From assembly GCA_027068385.1 (NCBI GenBank), contig JAMOTR010000097.1, positions 1 to 15,869 on the forward strand: a DNA stretch of 15,869 nt. Reading direction: 5' to 3'. The stretch comes from Candidatus Heimdallarchaeota archaeon. Lineage in GTDB: Archaea > Asgardarchaeota > Njordarchaeia > Njordarchaeales > JAMOTR01. The notes under the pieces are model-generated. The model did not search any database. It worked only from the letters and a program-made list of their open reading frames with translations, and was not told where the DNA came from. The stretch's first letter is position 1. Each line of letters starts with the position of its first letter. A program made the translations under genes and the position numbers. Shown in pieces: positions 1-6,086 of this stretch.

Positions 1-234
1 ATCCTCGCGACCGGCCTTTAAGACCTCGAACACGAAGTATTTCGTGTGATAGTGCTTCAGCGCGTTTCCGGTGGTTATGGGGACCTGAGCGTACCTCCGC
101 TTCCCGTTCCTGTTCCTATATAGCACGGTCGCCCTCTGAAGATCGCTGACGTTACCTTGGGATCCGGATCCGTTTAAAGCGTTGAGGTTCCGGACGGCGC
201 GTATTCCGAAAGAAATGTAAATCTTGTCGTCCAT
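1..234 (-). CDS. cas7: Cas7 (Csa2/DevR family) type I-A CRISPR backbone subunit, N-terminal 78 residues only
   Basis: Partial gene: ATG at 232-234, reading off the left edge without a stop. The 78 visible residues carry the N-terminal signature of archaeal Cas7/Csa2: an opening strand with ISFGIRAVRNLNALNG, then GSQGN (residues 24-28), and further on VPITTGNALKHYH (51-63), which matches the family pattern V-P-x-I-S/T-G-x-A/S-L-K/A-H. Known family role: Cas7 polymerises along the crRNA spacer as the backbone of the type I Cascade interference complex in the cytoplasm. It follows the small-subunit gene by 14 nt, with a GGGGTGAT Shine-Dalgarno-like site in the gap, so it is almost certainly cotranscribed with it. 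The rest of Cas7 and any cas5, cas3 or cas8 genes would lie to the left of the window. The family call is strong; the I-A subtype rests on the csa5-like neighbour and the sequence style. Confidence 0.85.
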   Translation of the reverse strand, partial: MDDKIYISFGIRAVRNLNALNGSGSQGNVSDLQRATVLYRNRNGKRRYAQVPITTGNALKHYHTKYFVFEVLKAGRED

Positions 235-248
235 CCGTCATCACCCCG

Positions 249-605
249 TCATTCCTTTTCCTTTTTCCCTCCCTCCTTCTTCTTGCTCTTCGCGAGCTCT
301 ATGAGTCCGGAAGATAGGGCGTAGACGCCTATTAAGGAAGCTATGAGGGAAACGTTCTGAGGATCATCGTTCTCCTTTAACCGCTCTATGAGCTTCTCCG
401 TACTCTCCTTAAGTTCCTTCCCATATACGTCCTCGGGTTTAGAGACTAAGAGCCTATAAGCGGCATATAGGGAGACTATGAAGTTCACGACGTCCGTGGA
501 CTTCGCGATGTTGTCGATGACGGAAAATTTCCTATCGGCTACGACCTTCCTGAGGTTTTCCCCGATATTTTTAGCCGCTTTATAAACTTCTTCGGGAAGT
601 GTCAT
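249..605 (-). CDS. csa5: Csa5-like small subunit (Cas11) of type I-A Cascade
   Basis: A 118-residue, almost wholly helical protein placed directly before cas7. That is the position, size and composition of Csa5, the small subunit of the archaeal type I-A effector. Csa5 packs along the belly of the complex and helps with R-loop formation and non-target strand binding. Visible features are a run DNIAKSTDVVNFIVSLYAAYRLLV around residues 30-54, reminiscent of the conserved Csa5 core, and a hydrophobic helix SLIASLIGVYALSSGLI near 86-102. A very lysine/glutamate-rich tail (KSKKKEGGKKEKE) closes the protein and is probably disordered. The start is ATG at 603-605, because a TATA box centred about 22 nt upstream predicts transcription starting at or next to it (leaderless). 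Identification leans on gene order and general character rather than diagnostic catalytic residues, since Csa5 has none. The alternative is an unrelated small helical Cas accessory. Confidence 0.66.
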   Translation of the reverse strand: MTLPEEVYKAAKNIGENLRKVVADRKFSVIDNIAKSTDVVNFIVSLYAAYRLLVSKPEDVYGKELKESTEKLIERLKENDDPQNVSLIASLIGVYALSSGLIELAKSKKKEGGKKEKE

Positions 606-621
606 TCTTCAAAAGTAGCTC

Positions 622-632
622 TTTATATAAAA
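622..632 (-). promoter_or_regulatory. TATA box for csa5-cas7
   Basis: On the minus strand this reads TTTTATATAAA, a near-ideal archaeal TATA element centred about 22 nt upstream of the csa5 ATG (603-605). It predicts a leaderless or very short-leader transcript for csa5-cas7, independent of the two genes upstream. The box sits in the 37-bp gap between the stop of the 349-residue gene and csa5. Confidence 0.65.
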
Positions 633-645
633 AGTATACGTTTTA
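629..645. promoter_or_regulatory. AT-rich palindrome upstream of the csa5 TATA box, possible operator
   Basis: The plus strand reads AAAAAGTATACGTTTTA, an imperfect inverted repeat around GTATAC flanked by A and T runs. It abuts the upstream (BRE) side of the csa5 TATA box and includes the TAA stop of the preceding gene (643-645). Palindromes at this position bind regulators such as Csa3 or Cbp-type proteins in some archaeal cas promoters. That role here is inference, and simple AT richness could produce the pattern. Confidence 0.3.
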
Positions 646-1692
646 TCTATCCGGCAGTACTAGCCTATCGCGGAAGTGCCTTAGTACCGCTAGAAAGGTA
701 GCCGGAGACCCTCCCCGACCGTCTATGAAGAGCTTCATCCCGCGTTCTTCGTACTTATTTATTAGCGACTCTAGGTACTCCTTCACTATCTCCCCGGGAG
801 TCTCCGGCATCAGCAGCGTCTTCGTCTTCACGTCCCCGAGATATTGTAGGGTCTTAGAGACACGTATAGCTAAGTCTTCTGATGAGCTATCGTATCCCAC
901 GATCACCTCCCTCACGTCGTATCCCTCTTTACCTAAGTCGTTCATCATCTCATAGACGTACGCGACGTTTAGCGAGTCTCTCGTAAACACGAGAAAAGCG
1001 GCGGGTCTTTCGCCCTTAGTATAATTAAGGAGTTCCTTCCTCCGTTTCCGGATGTGTGCGGAGGCCTTCCTAAGTATGTTATCGACGGCCTTCGGATTCT
1101 TATAAATCTCGAAGAGCGCGTCCTGCGCTGCCGCGTCCTCTACGGCTTTGATCCGTATGTGAGAGCTTAGTATCTTCCGCTTCTCCTCTATCTTCCGCGG
1201 CCCTATAGTGTGTAATACGCCCGCTAAGTAAGTCCTGAAGACGTTCCGAAGGTTCTTTTCTATGCGCTTGTATCCCTCATAGTCTACCGCTTTCCGATCC
1301 TCAATGGCGGCCATCATACGTATCACGTCGTCCACGTCCGTTACGGGCGAAAGGAGCTTGTGGGCTATGTACTCATAAGCGGGCGTATCGTTCGGCATCT
1401 CCTTCGGCAAGATTCTCTCGGGTATTATGTACCGACCTTCAGAGACGAGCATGAGTAGCTTCTGAGGAGTGCGTTTCATCACCATCTTCGATCCCATAGC
1501 GGGCCTCACAGTCTTCGGCAGCTTTTCGTGAAGTTCCGAGACCTCGTCGAGCACGTCCTCGTCGGCCGTCACTATGAGGTACCTAGATAAGCCGGCTAGG
1601 GTAGCCTCTAAAAGAATATACCGACGGCTATTGTGCGGGGGAATAATAAAACACTCAACATATTTCGGGCGTATACGAATAGCCCCATACAT
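643..1692 (-). CDS. CARF-like (Rossmann-fold) CRISPR-associated protein of unknown function
   Basis: 349 residues. The C-terminal third (about 229-345) looks like a CARF-type Rossmann domain. It has a hydrophobic strand AAFLVFTRD (231-239), a helix with EMMNDLGKEG, a second strand VREVIVGYD (260-268), a helix ending in YLGDVKTKTLLM, a long helix IVKEYLESLINKYEERG, then strand KLFIDGRGGSPATFLAVLRHF (320-340). The last segment resembles the CARF closing motif (strand followed by x-x-G-G-x and a helix). In CARF proteins that region contacts a cyclic oligoadenylate or another nucleotide ligand. Residues 1-100 form a separate mixed alpha/beta region, and 105-225 are helical and rich in basic residues. 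I see no HEPN RxxxxH motif, HTH or nuclease signature. ATG 1690-1692 lies 1 nt after the upstream stop, with GAGGTGAT as Shine-Dalgarno inside the preceding gene, so the two are cotranscribed. CARF assignment is by eye; a divergent Cas8-type subunit is the main alternative. Confidence 0.5.
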   Translation of the reverse strand: MYGAIRIRPKYVECFIIPPHNSRRYILLEATLAGLSRYLIVTADEDVLDEVSELHEKLPKTVRPAMGSKMVMKRTPQKLLMLVSEGRYIIPERILPKEMPNDTPAYEYIAHKLLSPVTDVDDVIRMMAAIEDRKAVDYEGYKRIEKNLRNVFRTYLAGVLHTIGPRKIEEKRKILSSHIRIKAVEDAAAQDALFEIYKNPKAVDNILRKASAHIRKRRKELLNYTKGERPAAFLVFTRDSLNVAYVYEMMNDLGKEGYDVREVIVGYDSSSEDLAIRVSKTLQYLGDVKTKTLLMPETPGEIVKEYLESLINKYEERGMKLFIDGRGGSPATFLAVLRHFRDRLVLPDR

Positions 1693-1693
1693 A

Positions 1694-3049
1694 TCACATC
1701 ACCTCTAATGAATGCCGACCCCTAGCGCGCTTCTTCTCTATCGAAGGAGGTACTAAGCCGCGATGAAGAACCATTACTCTATCGGGTTTTATCCTATCTT
1801 GAAGGAACCTCATGAGGCGTCTGTTTCTCTTATAGCTGAGGAACAAGTCCGTGCTTATTATATCGATACCGAAGAGCTCGTGTTCCTTACCCTCGATCTT
1901 CAGCGGATGTATCTTCTCTACGTCTATGATGATCCCCCTCTGTCTCGCGAGGAACTCGATAGTCCTCATCACGTACATGTCGATCACGTATATCTTCTCG
2001 AGGTTCTTGAACGACCTCGATTGTAATATGAGTTCGCCTAATATCTTCGCCTCGTTAGCGTAGTCGTTGCTCAACAATACGAGTATCTTCTTGGGCGGGC
2101 GATCGATACAACATACTCTTATGGGCTCCTGTTGTTTCTGAGGCGCCATGGGCATAACGATCGATCCCTCCTGATTCTCAAGATAGGACGCTAGATCGTA
2201 TACGGAGTGCGTCATGAATATCGGTAACTTTCCGAAGGCCTCCTTTAGGAAGGGAAGGTTAGCGACGTACTTGATCGAGTCCGTATATCTTTCGATCACC
2301 TCTATAAACGGGCGGCGCCTTCCCTGTACCCTAAGGGCTAATCCGAGCGAGTACACGGCTTGACACGGATGGAGCTTAGAGAGCCGCTCGGGGTCCTCGG
2401 CTTTCTCCGAGATCCGCTCGGAAAACTCGCTCGGCCCTTTGCCTCCTAGGCTCCTCTTTAGATCGTCTATCATAGCGTCATAAGGAGGAGAACCGCAGCT
2501 TATCGCGGAGGCCATGTTCTCGCATAGTAACCGCGGTAGTGAGAAGAACTCTATTAGGAGTCCGTAGATTAAGTTTAGGGTCGTTTCCTCGCCCACGGGT
2601 TGCGGAGGCATCTTCTGGACGCGGTAAGGTACCGTAATGATCTTCACGTTTTCGCCCTCGAAGTGTCTCTTCAGATATTCGTCGTCTATCGCGGTGTTAT
2701 GAAATACGATTACTTGGGGCTCGATCCTCTTATTAGCGTAGCGCTTTATGAGGTCGACGCGCTTCTTAAATTCCTTTATGATCTCCGATAGCTCCTCTTT
2801 AAGCCTCGAAGAATCATACTCCTGGTACCTCTTCTTAACCTCGGAGACTACTATTTTATTATGCTCTATTGATAAACCATCGAATTCCGTCTTCACTAGA
2901 GGGCCCGTACGTAGTGAATGCTCGAGCCGTAATACGGCCGGTTCGTGAATGCGTTGCTGACGATAGATCGTATAAGCGGCGTTCCGTACTATGTTCGCTA
3001 CCGTCGGAGCTGATATCATACTTAAGGGGTCTTCGGACTTATTTTCCAC
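1694..3049 (-). CDS. PD-(D/E)xK-type nuclease with C-terminal Rossmann/CARF-like segment, CRISPR-associated
   Basis: 451 residues, starting at GTG (3047-3049); the in-frame codons upstream reach a TAA with no other start. The N-terminal domain fits a PD-(D/E)xK nuclease core: a helix with E43, strand and turn TEFDGL with D57, then strand KIVVSEVKKR with E70-x-K72, a long amphipathic helix (82-104), and a following strand PQVIVFHN (111-118). D57, E70 and K72 are the likely metal and catalytic residues. Residues about 150-300 are helical and unrecognised. The C-terminus resumes a Rossmann pattern: strand KKILVLLSND (320-329), a helix, strand KIYVIDMYV, a helix, and a late strand RVMVLHRGLVPPS, which loosely parallels the CARF-like end of the next gene. 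ATG at 3017-3019 (residue 11) is an alternative start. It is first in the operon leading to csa5-cas7. The nuclease core is fairly convincing; the CARF label is tentative. Confidence 0.55.
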   Translation of the reverse strand: MENKSEDPLSMISAPTVANIVRNAAYTIYRQQRIHEPAVLRLEHSLRTGPLVKTEFDGLSIEHNKIVVSEVKKRYQEYDSSRLKEELSEIIKEFKKRVDLIKRYANKRIEPQVIVFHNTAIDDEYLKRHFEGENVKIITVPYRVQKMPPQPVGEETTLNLIYGLLIEFFSLPRLLCENMASAISCGSPPYDAMIDDLKRSLGGKGPSEFSERISEKAEDPERLSKLHPCQAVYSLGLALRVQGRRRPFIEVIERYTDSIKYVANLPFLKEAFGKLPIFMTHSVYDLASYLENQEGSIVMPMAPQKQQEPIRVCCIDRPPKKILVLLSNDYANEAKILGELILQSRSFKNLEKIYVIDMYVMRTIEFLARQRGIIIDVEKIHPLKIEGKEHELFGIDIISTDLFLSYKRNRRLMRFLQDRIKPDRVMVLHRGLVPPSIEKKRARGRHSLEVM

Positions 3050-3065
3050 TTTATTACTATCTTAA

Positions 3066-3680
3066 ATGCCCAAGGATTTCCGTCGTTATATAAAGCGTAA
3101 GCGCGACTTTTGGTGGAGGAAGGCTAAAGAGGAAGGTTATCTCTCAAGAGCCGCTTATAAGCTTATTCAGATAAACGAGCGTTTTAAGCTCATCAAGCCG
3201 GGTATGAGGTGCTTAGATTTAGGCGCCTCCCCAGGCGGACGGACTCAAGTACTAAGCGAGCTCGTAGGGGATAAAGGAGAGGTCGTAGCCGTGGATATAA
3301 GGCCCTTAAGATATCGCGCTCGTAACGTTCGCTTTATACGTTCGGACATAAGGGAACTTGACGTAGAAAGTTTAGGAAAGTTCGATCTCGTCCTCTCAGA
3401 CCTCGCCCCGAACTCTTCGGGCCATTATTCTCGGGATCAAGCGAGACAACTTAGGCTCGTTTTGGACGCTTATGAGATAGCTAAGCGCGTGCTTAAGCCG
3501 GGAGGTGCGTTCGTGTCTAAGGTGTTTTACGGTGAGGACGTGGAGGATATAGTGAAGGGGATGAGGAGAGAATTTAAGTTCGTAAAGCTCTTTAAGCCGA
3601 AGGCCTCCAGAAGCGAGAGCGCGGAGACTTACATCGTGGCGGTGGGATATCTAAAGGTAAAAAGAAGAAAAAGAGCGTGA
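3066..3680 (+). CDS. rlmE: RlmE/FtsJ family ribosomal RNA 2'-O-methyltransferase
   Basis: 204 residues, the usual FtsJ length. It transfers a methyl group from SAM to the 2'-hydroxyl of a uridine in the large-subunit rRNA A-loop (U2552 in E. coli numbering). The SAM motif I DLGASPGG is at 51-58, with acidic D77 after the second strand (VVAVDIRP). The K-D-K-E catalytic tetrad is complete: K32 (AAYKL), D112 (SDLAPN), K152 (VSKVF) and E187 (SAETYIV). The residue after motif I is R59, where many homologues have tryptophan. The N-terminus is strongly basic, as expected for rRNA binding. It starts at ATG 3066 with no clear Shine-Dalgarno, 16 bp from the divergent GTG start of the cas-linked operon. 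A neighbouring T5 run (3704-3708) may end its transcript. Confidence 0.93.
   Translation: MPKDFRRYIKRKRDFWWRKAKEEGYLSRAAYKLIQINERFKLIKPGMRCLDLGASPGGRTQVLSELVGDKGEVVAVDIRPLRYRARNVRFIRSDIRELDVESLGKFDLVLSDLAPNSSGHYSRDQARQLRLVLDAYEIAKRVLKPGGAFVSKVFYGEDVEDIVKGMRREFKFVKLFKPKASRSESAETYIVAVGYLKVKRRKRA
3085..3094 (-). promoter_or_regulatory. Possible TATA box of the cas accessory operon, inside the rlmE coding start
   Basis: The sequence GTTATATAAA here is close to palindromic and on the minus strand offers TTTATATAAC, a good TATA element. Its centre is about 40 nt before the GTG start at 3049, predicting a start site near 3064 and a leader of roughly 15 nt without a clear Shine-Dalgarno. A weaker box (GAAAATAAG on the minus strand, near 3038-3046) would instead fit leaderless use of the ATG at 3019. 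Confidence 0.35.
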
Positions 3681-3702
3681 TAAAACCGAATCTTTGAGAA
3701 AG

Positions 3703-3709
3703 CCTTTTT
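3703..3709 (+). terminator. T-rich terminator after rlmE
   Basis: A CTTTTTG run 23 nt after the rlmE stop, in the 69-bp gap before CDC48. Archaeal RNA polymerase commonly terminates at such U-tracts without a stem. Confidence 0.4.
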
Positions 3710-3717
3710 GCGCTTCG

Positions 3718-3725
3718 ATTTATAA
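3718..3725 (+). promoter_or_regulatory. TATA box of CDC48 operon
   Basis: ATTTATAA is centred near 3722, about 25-28 nt before the candidate ATG codons at 3747 and 3750. This spacing predicts a leaderless transcript and argues against the upstream GTG codons (3741, 3744) being the start. Confidence 0.55.
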
Positions 3726-3726
3726 C

Positions 3727-3741
3727 CCTCCTTATAGGAGG
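3727..3741 (+). promoter_or_regulatory. CCTCCT-TAT-AGGAGG perfect inverted repeat containing the CDC48 Shine-Dalgarno
   Basis: Six bases, a 3-base loop and their exact complement. The right arm AGGAGG is a strong Shine-Dalgarno sequence 8 nt before ATG 3750. If transcribed, the hairpin would hide the ribosome site; if transcription starts near 3747 as the TATA box suggests, it is instead a DNA palindrome in the promoter, possibly an operator. Confidence 0.45.
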
Positions 3742-3749
3742 TGGTGATG

Positions 3750-6086
3750 ATGTTCCCTCGGGATGATGATGACGAGGACATAGATATAGATTACTTTGAT
3801 GATGAGGATGAGGAGGATGTAGAGTGGGTTGAGATCCCGATAGAAGAGGAGCCGGTGGAGTCGCCTAAGAGCGTAGAAGAGGTCGTTAAGGGCGAGGGGG
3901 ATAATAAGTACGCGACGTTAGTGGTCACGGACGGGTACATAAGGGGAGAGCGCTATGCTGTGAAGATACACCCGGAGGTGATGAAGGCCTTAGGACTCTC
4001 AACGGGGGACATAGTAGAAATTATAGGTAAATCGCGCGCGGCCGCTAAGGTCATAGCCTCCTCCAAGGAATCACCGTTCAACTACGTGTATATGAATAAG
4101 ATCGTACAGATGAACGCGGGTGTAAAGGCGGGAGATAAAGTAATCATACGCAGAGCCCGCGTAGTGCCGGCTAAGCGCGTCATCATCGCTCCGGTAAGGG
4201 CGTCTAAGTTACCTCATAGGTTCACCCCTAAGACTATTCACACGAAGATCATAGGCGTACCCGTCGTCGAGGGGAACTTCCTAGAGATCTCCTCTAACTT
4301 TAAGGTACGCGTGTTACGTACGACGCCTTCAACCATGAGCGAGGGCGTGGTCCTCATCACGGACGATACGAAGGTGAAGCTCATCTCGCGTACCGTATCC
4401 CTAGAGAAGGTAGTTACGTACGATGATATAGGGGGGCTTGACGACGTGATACAAAAGATACGCGAGCTCGTTGAGCTTCCCTTAAAGCATCCGGAGATCT
4501 TCAAACGCTTAGGCATCGATCCGCCCAAGGGAATACTCCTATATGGACCTCCCGGGTGTGGTAAGACCCTATTAGCTAAGGCCGTGGCGACGGAGACGGA
4601 CGCCTACTTCATCTCGGTGAACGGGCCGGAGATCATGGGTAAGTTCTATGGGGAGCCCGAGCAGAGGCTCAGGAAGATCTTCGATGAGGCGAAGCGCAAC
4701 GCTCCCGCTATAATATTTATAGACGAAATCGACGCTATAGCCCCGAAGCGCTCTGAGGTGTTCGGTGAGGTGGAGAAACGCGTAGTCGCTCAGCTATTGA
4801 GCCTCATGGACGGGATACAGGAGCGCGGACAGGTGATAGTGATGGCCGCCACGAATAGACCGGACGACATAGACCCCGCTCTAAGGCGCCCCGGACGCTT
4901 CGATCGCGAGATCGAAGTTCCCGTTCCGAACCGTGACGGGAGGAAGCAGATATTAGAGATACACACGCGTAACGTCCCTCTAGCGGACGACGTGGACTTA
5001 GATAAACTTGCGGACGTGACTCACGGTTATACCGGAGCCGACCTAGCGGCGTTAGTACGCGAAGCCGCTATGGCCGCTATTAGACGTCATTTGCCTGAGA
5101 TTAATAAGTATGAGGATCAGCCCGTACCTCCGGAGATCTTAGATAAGATTAAAGTAACGATGGCGGACTTCCAGGAGGCCCTAAGGAGCGTAAGGCCATC
5201 AGCGTTACGCGAAGTGTTCATAGAAATCCCGAAGGTACGTCGGGAGGACATAGGCGGTCTTGAGGACGTGAAGCAGCAACTTAAGGAAAGCGTGGAACGG
5301 CCCCTAAAGTATCCCGAAGTGTTCGAGCGCATGGGAATAGAACCCCCGAAGGGAATACTCCTATATGGACCTCCCGGGTGTGGTAAGACCCTATTAGCTA
5401 AGGCCGTGGCGACCGAATCCGGGGCTAACTTCATAGCCGTTCGCGGGCCGGAAGTGCTCTCCAAGCGGGTAGGAGAGTCGGAGCGCATGATACGTGAGAT
5501 ATTCCGCAAGGCCCGCATGGCTGCCCCTACCGTAATCTTCTTCGACGAGATCGACGCTATAGCCCCGAGGCGCGGGATGCACATAGGGGATTCTGGCGTC
5601 TCCGATCGCGTGCTATCGCAGCTACTTACGGAGATGGACGGAATACAGTCGCTCAATAAGGTGATCGTGATCGCGGCTACGAACAGGCCCGACATACTAG
5701 ATCCCGCGCTATTAAGGCCCGGACGCTTCGATAGGATCATCTACGTAGGACCTCCGGATAAGGAGGCGCGCAAGAAAATACTAGAGATACATACGCGTAA
5801 CGTTCCCTTAGCTGAGGACGTGGATCTCGAAGAGCTCGCTGAGAGGACCGAATATTATACGGGAGCCGACCTTGAGGCGTTAGTACGTGAAGCCGTAATG
5901 ACCGCGTTACGTGAGAACATAAAAGCCACGAAGGTGTACATGCGTCACTTCGAAGAGGCTCTTCGCGTAGTTCCCCCGAGCTTAACGGAGGAGATGATCA
6001 AGTACTACGAGAAGGTACAGACGATATTACGTCGTCGCGGTCAGATAGGTAGCAAGATAGAAAGCGAGCTCCCGTATACGACATGA
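3750..6086 (+). CDS. cdc48: CDC48/VAT-type AAA+ unfoldase with acidic N-terminal tail
   Basis: 778 residues from ATG 3750; ATG 3747 and GTG 3741/3744 are alternatives, but the AGGAGG at 3736-3741 and the TATA spacing favour 3750. It is an ATP-driven hexameric unfoldase that extracts and threads proteins for the proteasome and other uses in the cytoplasm. Order of parts: an unusual acidic tail (about 1-45) with Asp/Glu runs, then the N domain (about 50-210; LGLSTGDIVEI is recognisable). D1 has Walker A GPPGCGKT at 266-273, Walker B IDE at D325-E326, and a second region of homology NRPDDIDPALRRPGRFDRE. D2 has Walker A at 540-547, DE at D599-E600, and NRPDILDPALLRPGRFDR. Both Walker A loops have Cys where Thr is usual. 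The end overlaps the next gene as ATGA. The tail carries no HbYX ending (it ends ELPYTT). Confidence 0.95.
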   Translation: MFPRDDDDEDIDIDYFDDEDEEDVEWVEIPIEEEPVESPKSVEEVVKGEGDNKYATLVVTDGYIRGERYAVKIHPEVMKALGLSTGDIVEIIGKSRAAAKVIASSKESPFNYVYMNKIVQMNAGVKAGDKVIIRRARVVPAKRVIIAPVRASKLPHRFTPKTIHTKIIGVPVVEGNFLEISSNFKVRVLRTTPSTMSEGVVLITDDTKVKLISRTVSLEKVVTYDDIGGLDDVIQKIRELVELPLKHPEIFKRLGIDPPKGILLYGPPGCGKTLLAKAVATETDAYFISVNGPEIMGKFYGEPEQRLRKIFDEAKRNAPAIIFIDEIDAIAPKRSEVFGEVEKRVVAQLLSLMDGIQERGQVIVMAATNRPDDIDPALRRPGRFDREIEVPVPNRDGRKQILEIHTRNVPLADDVDLDKLADVTHGYTGADLAALVREAAMAAIRRHLPEINKYEDQPVPPEILDKIKVTMADFQEALRSVRPSALREVFIEIPKVRREDIGGLEDVKQQLKESVERPLKYPEVFERMGIEPPKGILLYGPPGCGKTLLAKAVATESGANFIAVRGPEVLSKRVGESERMIREIFRKARMAAPTVIFFDEIDAIAPRRGMHIGDSGVSDRVLSQLLTEMDGIQSLNKVIVIAATNRPDILDPALLRPGRFDRIIYVGPPDKEARKKILEIHTRNVPLAEDVDLEELAERTEYYTGADLEALVREAVMTALRENIKATKVYMRHFEEALRVVPPSLTEEMIKYYEKVQTILRRRGQIGSKIESELPYTT
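4527..4591 (+). repeat. 65-bp exact direct repeat, D1 copy
   Basis: Identical base for base to 5349-5413, covering the Walker A region of D1 (residues 260-281). All synonymous positions match. The flanking bases differ immediately on both sides (c versus g before, g versus c after). Confidence 0.95.
5349..5413 (+). repeat. 65-bp exact direct repeat, D2 copy
   Basis: Second copy of the 4527-4591 segment, covering the D2 Walker A region (residues 534-555), in frame with the same codons. It most likely arose by gene conversion inside the gene. Confidence 0.95.

Noticed and set aside
151..162. GGATCCGGATCC tandem palindrome
   Set aside because: It lies in the Cas7 coding sequence over the Gly-Ser-Gly-Ser turn of the family motif, which explains it.
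599..955. 118-residue plus-strand open frame opposite the CARF-like gene
   Set aside because: Low-complexity Ser/Arg-rich shadow of the minus-strand gene, with no promoter or ribosome site of its own.
3744..3775. GTGATGA and ATGATGA motifs resembling C boxes of C/D-box guide RNAs
   Set aside because: No D box (CTGA) at suitable spacing; the pattern comes from the ATG start and runs of Asp codons in the CDC48 acidic tail.
5117..5740. 207-residue antisense open frame opposite CDC48 D2
   Set aside because: It is the shadow of a strongly conserved AAA+ coding region; Ser/Arg/Thr-rich composition and no recognisable fold or start signal.
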